This document shows, piece by piece, positions 28,973-35,213 of a stretch of 35,213 nt of DNA. Position 1 is the stretch's first letter. Each line of letters starts with the position of its first letter. This DNA is from Psychromarinibacter sediminicola (GTDB lineage Bacteria > Pseudomonadota > Alphaproteobacteria > Rhodobacterales > Rhodobacteraceae): assembly GCF_029168335.1 (NCBI RefSeq), contig NZ_JARGYC010000046.1:1-35213 (forward strand). The letters are read 5' to 3'. A model generated the notes under the pieces. That model was given only the letters and a program-made list of their open reading frames with translations. It was not told the DNA's origin and did no database searches. Position numbers and translations under genes: made by a program.

Positions 28973-29046
28973 GGCCAAGCGGTTTCGAAACCGCTTGGCC
29001 AAGGGCCTTCCAAGGCCCTTGTGCAAGGCGCTTCGAAGCGCCTTGC
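28973..29046. repeat. Three abutting palindromes between lpdA and a convergent gene
   Basis: Palindrome 1, 28973-29000: arms GGCCAAGCGGTTTC and GAAACCGCTTGGCC, 14 bp, no spacer. Palindrome 2, 29000-29021: arms CAAGGGCCTT and AAGGCCCTTG, 10 bp around CC. Palindrome 3, 29023-29046: arms GCAAGGCGCTTC and GAAGCGCCTTGC, 12 bp, no spacer. All three share a CAAG...CTTG frame with different cores. Lying between convergent genes, they may act as a bidirectional terminator or be members of a palindromic repeat family. Confidence 0.75.
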
Positions 29047-29053
29047 GCCGGGA

Positions 29054-29722
29054 TCAGCCGGACAGCCCCACGACGAGATCGGCGCGCAGGTCCGAGGTCG
29101 TCCCGCTGACCGAGGCAACCGCCGCCTCGCCGGCGCGGCGGGCGATGAAGTCGCTGCCGTTCGTGGTGTCCGGCGGGCCGTTGTCGTAGGCCGCGCTGCC
29201 GTCATAGACCTCACGGCTGGCGCCGTCGGGAAAGAACAGCTGGCTGGTCAGGACCGAGCGGTCGTCGGGGAACACCTTGAAATGGATATGCGGCGTCCGG
29301 CCCGGATACCATCCCGGGTAGATCGTGGTGAAGCGCGCGATCCCCTGCCCGTCCGTCGGCTGCGTGCCCCTGAGGGAGGTGGCGCCCCGGGCATCCGCCA
29401 GCGGCGAGCGGACGCCGGAATAGATGCCGGCCGCGTCGCAGTGCCAGACATCGACCCGCGCGTCCGGGATCGGCCGGCAGCCGGCATCCACGACCTGCAG
29501 CCGCAGGGTCAGTGGCGTGCCCTGCCGGTCTCCGGTGATGTCGGACCGCACCAGGCCCGGATCGACATAGAACGGCCCCGCGGTCGTCTCGGGCGTCACG
29601 ACGCAGACATTGCCGGTGATCAGCCCGGCCTCCTGCGCCCGCGCGGCCAGGGCGAAGGGCACGGCGCCCGCGGGCGCGGCGGCGAGGGCGGCGAGCAGGC
29701 GGCGGCGGTTCAGGTCGGTCAT
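29054..29722 (-). CDS. Intradiol ring-cleavage dioxygenase family protein, Tat-exported
   Basis: A 222-residue protein. The N-terminus MTDLNRRRLLAALAAAPAG is a twin-arginine-type signal, so export folded to the periplasm is likely. The core matches the protocatechuate 3,4-dioxygenase-like family. The iron ligands expected are Tyr101 (GIYSGV), Tyr139 (GWYPG), His145 and His147 (TPHIHFKV), and all are present. The DVWHCDAAG and VDPGLVRSD segments are also family-like. It is shorter than the classic two-subunit dioxygenases; exported members of this group have uncertain substrates. Another minus-strand gene lies upstream. Confidence 0.85.
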   Translation of the reverse strand: MTDLNRRRLLAALAAAPAGAVPFALAARAQEAGLITGNVCVVTPETTAGPFYVDPGLVRSDITGDRQGTPLTLRLQVVDAGCRPIPDARVDVWHCDAAGIYSGVRSPLADARGATSLRGTQPTDGQGIARFTTIYPGWYPGRTPHIHFKVFPDDRSVLTSQLFFPDGASREVYDGSAAYDNGPPDTTNGSDFIARRAGEAAVASVSGTTSDLRADLVVGLSG

Positions 29723-29781
29723 CGGCTACGGCTCCTTTTCGCGATGCGCGGAAGGATAGCGCGATTCCCGCCGTGCGCCGG

Positions 29782-30345
29782 TCACGACCGCGGGACCGGC
29801 ACCGCATAGCGCGACTGCACGAAGCCGTTCGCGAAGCTTTCGGTCCCCGCATGCTCCAGCCACAGATCCTGCGCGAGCGCCCCGAAGAGCGGCCGCCCCG
29901 CCCCGATCAGCACCGGCAGGCGGGTCAAGATCATCTCCGCGATGTAGCCCGCGCGCAGGAAGCGCCGGATCGTCTCGCCGCCGTCGATATAGACGCGCGC
30001 CCAGCCGCGCCCGGCCAGCTGCTCCATCACCGCTGCCGGTTCGCCCGACATCAGCAACACGCGGCCGCGCAAACGGGCCGGAATGTCGCCCTCCGTCAGG
30101 GTGGAACTCAGCACCACGACCGGCATCTCGTAGGGCCAGTCGCCGAAGCCCAGCACGGTCTCGAAGCTCTCGCGCCCCATCACCAGCCCGTCCATGCGCG
30201 CGACGAAGGCGGCATAGCCGAAATCCTCGTCCTCCGGCGCCGGCGGCCCCGCGTCCAGCCAGTCGATGCCCCCGTCGGGCCGGGCGATGTAGCCGTCCAG
30301 CGACACGGCGATGAAGACATGACCCGTTGCGTGTCCCGTCGTCAT
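29782..30345 (-). CDS. Dihydrofolate reductase / RibD C-terminal family protein
   Basis: A 187-residue protein of the RibD C-terminal/DHFR-like fold. It shows HVFIAVSLDGYIARPDGGIDWL, the NADPH-side motif MGRESFETVLGFGDWPY, VYIDGGETIRRFL and LTRLPVLIGAGRPLFG. Proteins of this group are common stand-alone reductases of unknown substrate; authentic folate reduction is not implied. The start at 30345 overlaps the stop of the GntR regulator upstream as ATGA, so the two are coupled and this protein may be the regulator's target or partner. Confidence 0.87.
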   Translation of the reverse strand: MTTGHATGHVFIAVSLDGYIARPDGGIDWLDAGPPAPEDEDFGYAAFVARMDGLVMGRESFETVLGFGDWPYEMPVVVLSSTLTEGDIPARLRGRVLLMSGEPAAVMEQLAGRGWARVYIDGGETIRRFLRAGYIAEMILTRLPVLIGAGRPLFGALAQDLWLEHAGTESFANGFVQSRYAVPVPRS

Positions 30346-30992
30346 CCCACCAGCATCCTCAGCCCCTGGGTCACGTCGGTCCGCACCGCCAGCCGCAGCC
30401 CCGGCTCGTCGCCCGCGCGCAACGCCGCCACGATGAGCTTGTGGTTGTGCGGCACCTCGGTGCGCTGCAGCCGGCCATAGAGCTTGCGCATCGTCGGCCC
30501 CAGCTGCAGCCAGACCGTCTCTGCCATCGCCAGCATCGCCGGGGCCTGGGCGCGCAGGTAGAGCGTGCGGTGAAATTCCAGGTTGGTGCGGATGTAGGCC
30601 ACCGCGTCGTGCTTGGCCACGGCCTCGGCGATCAGGCCGTTGATCGCCTGCAGCCGCTCGATCAGCGCGATGTGGGCGCGCGGCAGGGCGCGGCTGGCCA
30701 GCTCGGTCTCCAGCAGCGCGCGCAGCGCCGCCAGCTCCTCGATCCGCTCGTTCGACAGCTCGGGCGTCGAGACGCGGCCCGACGCGGTCAGGGTCAGCGC
30801 CCCCTCGGCGGCCAGCCGGCGCACCGCCTCGCGCGCCGGGGTCATCGAGACGCCATAGACCTTGCCGATCCCCCGCAGCGTCAGCGCGGTGCCCGGCTCC
30901 ATCTCGCCATGCATGATCCGTGTCCGCAGATGGCGGTACACCTTGTCATGGGCGGCCTGCACGGCCTCGCCGGGGCGGGTCTGGATCAGCAT
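30342..30992 (-). CDS. GntR family transcription regulator, FCD (FadR) type
   Basis: A 216-residue regulator. The N-terminal winged helix (AHDKVYRHLRTRIMHGEM, then LRGIGKVYGVSMTPAREAVR) is typical GntR, followed by the FCD ligand domain (ALRALLETELASRA, NLEFHRTLYLRA, HKLIVAALRAGD). Many FCD domains bind a metal and an organic acid. Here the usual final histidine (of an AMRxH-type end) is replaced in AVRTDV, so metal binding may differ. It lies 1.4 kb beyond lpdA and is coupled with a reductase gene. It is a candidate for the TGTGATCACA binder but could equally control its own operon. Confidence 0.9.
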   Translation of the reverse strand: MLIQTRPGEAVQAAHDKVYRHLRTRIMHGEMEPGTALTLRGIGKVYGVSMTPAREAVRRLAAEGALTLTASGRVSTPELSNERIEELAALRALLETELASRALPRAHIALIERLQAINGLIAEAVAKHDAVAYIRTNLEFHRTLYLRAQAPAMLAMAETVWLQLGPTMRKLYGRLQRTEVPHNHKLIVAALRAGDEPGLRLAVRTDVTQGLRMLVG

Positions 30993-31023
30993 GGCCGTAT
31001 CGTGAGCCGCGGCCGGGGCGGCG

Positions 31024-31716
31024 TCAATCTCCGAACCGATAGCGGTGCAGCATGGCGCCGTGCCGCTTCAGCCAGCGCCGCGGTGCCTCGAAGCCCGGGC
31101 AGATGTCGCCCACCACGCGCCAGTAGGCCGGCGAATGGTTCAGCTCCACCAGATGCGCCACCTCGTGCGCCGCGACATAATCGAGCACGTCCTCCGGTGC
31201 CATCGCCAGCCGCCACGAGAACATCAGGTTGCCCTCGTGCGTGCAGGAGCCCCAGCGCGAGCGCGTGTCGCGCAGGGTGATCCGGCCCGCCCGCCGGGCG
31301 ATCCGCGTGCAGTAGTGCCGCACGGCCGGCTCCAGCCGCGCCCGCGCGTCGAGCTTCAGATGCGCCTTCACCCGCGCCGCGGCCATCGCCGGCGCGTCCG
31401 GCACGACCAGCGCGCCCTCCCGGACCTCGGCCTTGCGCACCGCGCCGGCGACGACCGGCACCTCCGCCCCGCGCAGCAGGACGGTCGCGCCGATGCCCAC
31501 ATGGACCGGCGCGTCGCGCCGATCCAGGTGGCCGCGGATCCAGTCCGATTTCTCGCGCGCGAAGGCCAGCGCCTCGCGCTCGGGCATGCCCTGGGGCATC
31601 GACAGCGTCACCCTCCCGTCCAGCGACGACACGCGCAGCGACACCCGCCGTGCCCGCGACGATCGCCGCAGCGTGATTTCCACCGGGGGGTTGCCGGGAA
31701 GAACCGCCTGACCCAT
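31024..31716 (-). CDS. YgjP-type zinc metallopeptidase domain protein
   Basis: A 230-residue protein of the YgjP (DUF45/SprT-like) family. The zinc site HEVAHLVELNH lies in the C-terminal third, preceded by the family motif DTRSRWGSCTHEGN and followed by SPAYWRVV, where Trp/Tyr are conserved. The N-terminal half is beta-rich (RRVSLRVSSLDGRVTLSMP). Family members are putative metal-dependent hydrolases of unknown substrate. ATG 31716 is chosen because AGGCAGGAT precedes it and the sequence upstream is poor. It is followed on the same strand by the GntR gene. Confidence 0.88.
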   Translation of the reverse strand: MGQAVLPGNPPVEITLRRSSRARRVSLRVSSLDGRVTLSMPQGMPEREALAFAREKSDWIRGHLDRRDAPVHVGIGATVLLRGAEVPVVAGAVRKAEVREGALVVPDAPAMAAARVKAHLKLDARARLEPAVRHYCTRIARRAGRITLRDTRSRWGSCTHEGNLMFSWRLAMAPEDVLDYVAAHEVAHLVELNHSPAYWRVVGDICPGFEAPRRWLKRHGAMLHRYRFGD

Positions 31717-31873
31717 ATCCTGCCTCGCCTTGCCTCGGCCGCAGGATAGCGCGCCGGGGCGGGCGGTGACCATGCCGAAAAACGCGCGCCGAAAGCCTTT
31801 GACAGGGGCTGGCGCTTGTGGCAGGGGACCGCAATTCACCGACCCGCCGCACCGAGTTGCCAAGAGGAACCGC

Positions 31874-32191
31874 ATGCCCAAGGAAGAATGGGGTACGAAA
31901 CGGGTTTGCCCGACGACCGGCAAACGCTTTTACGATCTCAACCGCAATCCGATCGTCAGCCCCTATACGGGCGAGGTCGTGAACATCGACTCCGGCGGCA
32001 AGACGCGCGCCGCGATCGCCGACAAGGCGGAGAAGCAGGAAGAGAGCACCGAGGACAGCAACGTCGATCTGCAGGCCGACGATTCCTCGGAGGTCGATCT
32101 GGACGACGACATCCTCGATGACGAGGACGACGACGACAACGTTTCGCTGGACGACATCGCGGACGTGTCCACGGACGACGACGAGAGCTGA
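31874..32191 (+). CDS. TIGR02300 family protein (FYDLN acid domain)
   Basis: A 105-residue protein with the family signature near the N-terminus: GTKRVCPTTGKRFYDLN with a conserved Cys12 and the FYDLN at residues 19-23, then NPIVSPYTGE. The C-terminal half is extremely acidic, dominated by Asp (for example LDDDILDDEDDDDN). This family is found almost only in alphaproteobacteria and is of unknown function. The GAGGAAC before ATG 31874 is a fair ribosome site. It ends 50 bases before a strong terminator and then tRNA-Ala. Confidence 0.93.
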   Translation: MPKEEWGTKRVCPTTGKRFYDLNRNPIVSPYTGEVVNIDSGGKTRAAIADKAEKQEESTEDSNVDLQADDSSEVDLDDDILDDEDDDDNVSLDDIADVSTDDDES

Positions 32192-32240
32192 TACATTTTC
32201 CGCTTGATCTGCCGGTCGAGAGTCCATAAGACCGGCGCGC

Positions 32241-32266
32241 GCGGCCCGGGCACGGGCCGCCCGGTT
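32241..32266 (+). terminator. Rho-independent terminator after the TIGR02300 gene
   Basis: GCGGCCCG (32241-32248) and CGGGCCGC (32253-32260) pair perfectly around a GGCA loop and are followed by CCGGTTTT. It ends three to four bases before tRNA-Ala, so it would isolate the tRNA from upstream transcription unless the tRNA promoter lies within or before it. Confidence 0.75.
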
Positions 32267-32269
32267 TTC

Positions 32270-32345
<76 letters not shown>

Positions 32346-32740
32346 AATCCCCCCGGATTTCCTATTTAATTCCAGCGCCTTACGTGAGTCGAGAAGACGG
32401 TGTCCCGCCACCTGTCCCACCATGCGCCCCGACGAAATCCCAATAGGGACAATGAGTTTGCGGCATCTCGGAATCGTCTTTCCGGGCTACGCCCGGCTTT
32501 CTGGTGTACGACAGGCGAGGCATAGAGCATGCTGAGGCTCTGGCGCGCCGGCGCGATGTCTCCATGCCTTTAAGGTTGCCCGCCAGAAAGTCGAACGGAG
32601 CCGACAAGGGCGTCAATGGTGCCGATGGTCATGGAAGCGCTGAGGGTCGGCTACAGCACGCAGAGCGAGGTGACAGCCTCGGGCGCAGCTTGCAATCACG
32701 AGCGAAAATGGACTGATGTAGAGCTACGCGACGAGCGCCC
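32346..32740. other. Gene-poor stretch next to tRNA-Ala
   Basis: No convincing gene. Three TGTCCC hexamers fall within 51 bases: 32401-32406, 32413-32418, and as GGGACA on the other strand at 32446-32451. The first two are in near-identical 10-base units (TGTCCCGCCA, TGTCCCACCA). Arm-type integrase or excisionase sites would be arranged like this, but that is only a guess. Short frames exist, for example 32625-32777 on the plus strand, but they overlap a better minus-strand gene and look spurious. Confidence 0.4.
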
Positions 32741-32899
32741 TTACTCTTGTGCCGGAACGAGCATTCCGGCCTCATAGGCTTGGGCCAGCGCGTTGAGGTA
32801 TTCCTTCCGCCGCACGCTTGGATGCGGCATGCCTTCGATGAGGGGGTCCTGCGCGGAGCGGAGGGCTTCCAGCGTGTTCCGAAGTTCTTGAGACGACAT
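32741..32899 (-). CDS. Small 52-residue protein
   Basis: Starts MSSQELRNTLEALRSAQDPL and ends VPAQE. It is charged and helical (RRKEYLNALAQAYEAGML), with no membrane segment. GAAGGACC precedes the ATG at a good distance and includes the end of the upstream micropeptide stop, so translation is probably coupled. I do not recognise a family. It is compatible with a small island or phage accessory protein or a small regulatory protein. Confidence 0.6.
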   Translation of the reverse strand: MSSQELRNTLEALRSAQDPLIEGMPHPSVRRKEYLNALAQAYEAGMLVPAQE

Positions 32900-32911
32900 G
32901 GTTCTGGTCCT

Positions 32912-32986
32912 TCAGGCGGCGAACGCCAACACCAGGAACAGGAACGCCATTTCGACCAAGGGCAGGGTGAAGCTTCCAAAACGCAT
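32912..32986 (-). CDS. 24-residue membrane micropeptide
   Basis: A 24-residue frame (ATG at 32986, TGA at 32912-32914) with sequence MRFGSFTLPLVEMAFLFLVL and a short FAA tail-like end. About 15 residues form one hydrophobic helix. GAGGACGAG precedes the ATG, and the next gene starts 12 bases after its stop. The combination of a ribosome site, a clean membrane helix and tight coupling makes it a plausible real micropeptide, similar in plan to type I toxin or small stress peptides, but that function is not shown. Confidence 0.5.
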   Translation of the reverse strand: MRFGSFTLPLVEMAFLFLVLAFAA

Positions 32987-33141
32987 CGTGCTCGTCCTCT
33001 TTAGCGCGCCCCCACGCTAGCCGCTGTCTAAACCGATCATCGAAAAGATAACACATATCCTTTTGGATACCTCTGCCGACTCGCGCCACGGCGAAATGTT
33101 CGTGGATCGATATGTCTATTTCGGCCCGCCCGGCTTCTCGC

Positions 33142-33573
33142 TTAGGTCGCAGGGTGTGCGGAACGTCCCTCAAACTCAGACAGGGCGCGCGCGAAATCCT
33201 CTGCCGCACGCTGACTCAGCGAGTAAGGGTCAAACTCGACGCCAATCGTGTACTGTAATAGCAGAGCCGTATGGCTTGCCGTAGGAGCGACACCGCGCAT
33301 CTGCCATTCCGAGAATAACCTGTGGGAGACCTCTGTGCAGGCGATCAGTTGCAGCGCTTCATGCCTAGGATCCGCGGCGATCCGCAGGAAGGTGGTGCTC
33401 ACGGGATCACGACCACCTTCGAGAACCTGCAGGTTGAAATCCTCCCGGTAGACTAAAGCGCCGGTCACGTGCGCACGCAAGTTGTTCACGTGTGAGCGCA
33501 TCAAGATATCGTCGTAGTGCTCGGCGCCCGTGACCTTTGGCCGGGAGACATAGATGAGGCGAAACAGGGTCAT
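33142..33573 (-). CDS. BLUF-domain blue-light photoreceptor, short type
   Basis: A 143-residue protein whose first ~95 residues are a BLUF (FAD-binding blue-light) domain. The three photochemistry residues are present: Tyr8 in LFRLIYVSR, Asn31 in RSHVNNLR, and Gln49 in FNLQVLEGG. The ~45-residue C-terminal extension is helical, as in stand-alone PixD-like BLUF proteins that signal by protein-protein contact. I chose ATG 33573 after GGAG; an extension to 33627 is unlikely. It is unusual to find it within an island-like segment next to tRNA. The partner is unknown. Confidence 0.88.
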   Translation of the reverse strand: MTLFRLIYVSRPKVTGAEHYDDILMRSHVNNLRAHVTGALVYREDFNLQVLEGGRDPVSTTFLRIAADPRHEALQLIACTEVSHRLFSEWQMRGVAPTASHTALLLQYTIGVEFDPYSLSQRAAEDFARALSEFEGRSAHPAT

Positions 33574-33736
33574 GTACCGGTCTCCTTTCTGATGCGCCTG
33601 CCTACTCGCGTTCAGTCGGGCAGGCAACGCTGCGAAGTTGCAGCCGACGACGATGCCACCGCGCTACGGCGCTCGGTCATGCGGACGGCGCCCTGAGGGT
33701 GAAGAAGGTATTCGCCCGCACCGGATCAGCTTAGCA

Positions 33737-34240
33737 CTACGCCCGATGACCACTGGCCACCACCAACGGCGGCTCCGGCGGAAACGACCGGATATCGAAC
33801 CATTTGAACCGCGTGCCGTCCGGGTTCGTCCGGTCTCCGCAACGGATCGGATACCCATTCGTGGCTTGCCGGATTAGCCCCGCACGAAAGGCGCGCAGGT
33901 CGATCAGCCACCACGAAGCCAGCCCGCGCCCGCTGGCATCGGCATGACCGTAGAACATCCAATCGCCCTTGCCGTTCACAATCTTGGACAGTTCGGTTTC
34001 GGCACCCGAGGGCACCTGCGCGCGAATGGTGAAGTCGTAGGGGTAAACGCGAGCGTAGCCGGGACGGCGAACCCTCGCGGCGATGTGCAGGTCCTTCGCC
34101 TCCATCATCAGCAGGTCAGTCGCTTCGTGCATGTCGAAGGCGTCGGGCGCGATGGAGAGAAGATGCGCGCCGACGATTCGCTGGATTTCGGGAATGAAGC
34201 GGTCGGACCAGGACCGGTTGATGGCGTATGGAAAATTCAT
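33737..34240 (-). CDS. Hypothetical island/phage-type protein
   Basis: A 167-residue protein starting MNFPYAINRSWSDRFIPEI. It is hydrophilic and has motifs such as ATDLLMMEAKDLHIAARVRR and GDRTNPDGTRFKWFDIRSF. The arrangement of Asp, Glu-x-Lys and the later acidic residues recalls PD-(D/E)xK-type nuclease folds, which is only a suggestion. There is no signal peptide or membrane helix. It is followed on the same strand by the BLUF gene after 163 bases and preceded by a small gene. Similar proteins are common in prophages and integrative elements. Confidence 0.65.
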   Translation of the reverse strand: MNFPYAINRSWSDRFIPEIQRIVGAHLLSIAPDAFDMHEATDLLMMEAKDLHIAARVRRPGYARVYPYDFTIRAQVPSGAETELSKIVNGKGDWMFYGHADASGRGLASWWLIDLRAFRAGLIRQATNGYPIRCGDRTNPDGTRFKWFDIRSFPPEPPLVVASGHRA

Positions 34241-34314
34241 GAACGTATGCTTTCAAGCAGGTCGGGGCCGCATGGTGGCGCGGCCCCGCTCTGCGCTGCA
34301 TGGCACCTTGCTAT

Positions 34315-34542
34315 TCACTCACCCCCTTTCCCCTTTTTTGCTTCGTGCAGCGCACGCTGGAAGATGGCGTCGGCCTTCGCCAATCGCCCATCGATGGCTT
34401 CTGCCAGCGCCGCGATGGCGTGATTGTCGTCTTCCGGGCCGTGCGTTTCTCGGCTCGCGATATCGAACATGCGGTTTAGGCTGCGCGCCCGGCCCATCTG
34501 GTCGATGCCGTCGAGAATGGCCGCGGTCGTTGCATTGGTCAT
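34315..34542 (-). CDS. Small acidic hypothetical protein
   Basis: A 75-residue protein, MTNATTAAILDGIDQMGRAR at the start, helical, with a lysine-rich end (HEAKKGKGGE). GGAGC precedes the ATG. It starts 13 bases after the upstream minus-strand gene stops, so the two are probably co-transcribed. No family recognised. Size and context fit accessory genes of prophages or integrative elements. Confidence 0.62.
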   Translation of the reverse strand: MTNATTAAILDGIDQMGRARSLNRMFDIASRETHGPEDDNHAIAALAEAIDGRLAKADAIFQRALHEAKKGKGGE

Positions 34543-34555
34543 TTGACGGCTCCTT

Positions 34556-35023
34556 TCACGCGGCGGCGGGGGATGGTTGGGCGCCCGACTTCATCGCGGC
34601 GGTCCACTCGACTTCGTGAAGCTCGATGAGCTTCTTGGCCTGTTCCTCGATGGTGACTATCAGCGCCGTGAGCGCGTTGCCCTCGTCGTCCGGCGTCGAA
34701 ATACGATTAGACTCACGCGCCATGTCGTTCAGCGCCGTGGCAAGGCCGGACAGCGTCGTCAGGGTGTATTCAACATCGTCATGTGCCCGGCGGTACGTGA
34801 GCTTGTCGAAGTCACCAGAGCGGTTGGCTGCGGCGCGGATCAGTGGACGGACGTCACCGCAGAAGATGTAGTCAAGGCTGGCGCCATGCGCCCGGCAGAA
34901 GTCCAAGACCTCGCGTGAAGGCGCACCGTCTTGCTCCTGAAGGCGCTCGGGCGCCTCGCTGCCGATGGTGCTGGCGAACAGTTGCAGACGCGTCCTGGCC
35001 TCCTGCAGTTCGGTGGTTTCCAT
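34556..35023 (-). CDS. Hypothetical helical protein of the island
   Basis: A 155-residue protein, METTELQEARTRLQLFAST at the start. The first half (LDFCRAHGASLDYIFCGDV) looks like the C-terminal part of a helix-turn-helix-type fold, as seen in some phage repressor-like proteins (SLDYIFxGD is reminiscent). The second half is a long helical region (LSGLATALNDMARE, LIVTIEEQAKKLIELHEV). A strong ribosome site, GAGGAGAGACGA, precedes the ATG. It follows a partial gene with a 13-base gap. The function is not assigned. Confidence 0.65.
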   Translation of the reverse strand: METTELQEARTRLQLFASTIGSEAPERLQEQDGAPSREVLDFCRAHGASLDYIFCGDVRPLIRAAANRSGDFDKLTYRRAHDDVEYTLTTLSGLATALNDMARESNRISTPDDEGNALTALIVTIEEQAKKLIELHEVEWTAAMKSGAQPSPAAA

Positions 35024-35036
35024 TTCGTCTCTCCTC

Positions 35037-35213
35037 TCAGGGTGTGTGGAATTGGTGGATTTGCCCGTTGACCGCGATCCGGCTGACGGTCGCGAGGTTC
35101 ACGGAACGCGGAGCCTTTGCCTCGGCATCCCAAACGGGCAGCAGGTGCGGGTGGCGGCTGGCACGGGTGACACTGGCCTTCCGACCTGCGTCGGTCGCCG
35201 CATTTCCCTTCAC
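35037..35213 (-). CDS. 3' end of an island protein (partial at window edge)
   Basis: A frame that runs in from the right edge on the minus strand and stops at TGA (35037-35039), giving 58 residues. The visible part includes HPHLLPVWDAEAKAPRSVNL and ends GQIHQFHTP. The VWDAEAKAPR-VNL pattern is typical of the C-terminal segment of small proteins found in phages and integrative elements, but I cannot name it. The 13-base gap to the following gene, which holds a strong ribosome site, suggests one operon. Confidence 0.6.
   Translation of the reverse strand: MKGNAATDAGRKASVTRASRHPHLLPVWDAEAKAPRSVNLATVSRIAVNGQIHQFHTP

Larger units (their letters stand above)
32346..35213. mobile_element. Probable end of a genomic island or prophage at tRNA-Ala
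   Basis: From the tRNA 3' end to the window edge there are only small, closely spaced or orphan minus-strand genes of no known core function, several with the look of phage or integrative-element accessory proteins. Gene density is lower next to the tRNA. No integrase is visible inside the window, and the other end and any second att copy lie outside. The call rests on context and gene type, not on a recognised recombinase. Confidence 0.45.

Noticed and set aside
32380-32616. A minus-strand 78-residue frame next to tRNA-Ala
   Set aside because: The sequence is low in family-like features and spans the TGTCCC repeats, so it looks like a chance frame.
32625-32777. A plus-strand 50-residue frame in the island
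   Set aside because: It overlaps the better-supported minus-strand 52-residue gene and has no clear ribosome site or family.

Overview
This window is a GC-rich (roughly two-thirds G+C) chromosomal segment that reads as an alphaproteobacterium of the Rhodobacterales/Rhodobacteraceae. The reasons are the clustering of all sdh, mdh and suc genes with a nearby lpdA, the presence of mesaconyl-CoA hydratase and (3S)-malyl-CoA thioesterase genes of the ethylmalonyl-CoA pathway, a two-lipoyl-domain SucB, and lineage-typical small proteins (TIGR02300/FYDLN, DUF1737, NnrU, DUF4344).

Layout. 1-2283: the end of an unidentified gene, a ~300-base leader region, then an overlapping pair (aldo/keto reductase, lactonase-type amidohydrolase) that fits non-phosphorylating L-fucose-type sugar oxidation. 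2297-6760, minus strand: a succinate dehydrogenase operon sdhC-sdhD-sdhA-(secreted protein)-sdhB-(small membrane/zinc-ribbon protein). 7001-11150: a secreted metallopeptidase-like protein, a P-loop kinase-like protein, and a minus-strand operon mcl2-nnrU-DUF1737-mch. 11396-15706: a secreted small protein, a TauE/SafE permease, mdh, a glycosyltransferase and a large secreted protein. 15907-25435: sucC, a low-GC insertion, three small genes (two of them tandem paralogues), sucD, a DUF805 protein, sucA and sucB. 25525-28951: cupin, small proteins, a tandem MAPEG pair and lpdA. 29054-31716, minus strand: a Tat-type intradiol dioxygenase, a RibD/DHFR-like reductase, a GntR/FCD regulator and a YgjP-type metallopeptidase. 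31874-32345: a TIGR02300 gene, a strong terminator and tRNA-Ala(GGC). 32346 to the end: what looks like one end of a genomic island or prophage, with small minus-strand genes and a BLUF photoreceptor.

The core of the window encodes four consecutive TCA-cycle steps (2-oxoglutarate to succinyl-CoA to succinate to fumarate) plus malate dehydrogenase. The embedded mch and mcl2 genes serve acetyl-CoA assimilation and deliver malate to the same cycle.

The most interesting signal is regulatory. Upstream of both sdhC and sucC lies a pair of TGTGATCACA-type palindromes, and in both places the pair is spaced exactly 21 bp centre to centre. This suggests one regulator controls both operons. Other notable structure: three abutting perfect or near-perfect palindromes after lpdA, an AT-rich two-gene insertion between sucC and sucD, a secreted paralogue without a normal start codon, and a 24-residue membrane micropeptide coupled to a 52-residue protein in the island.
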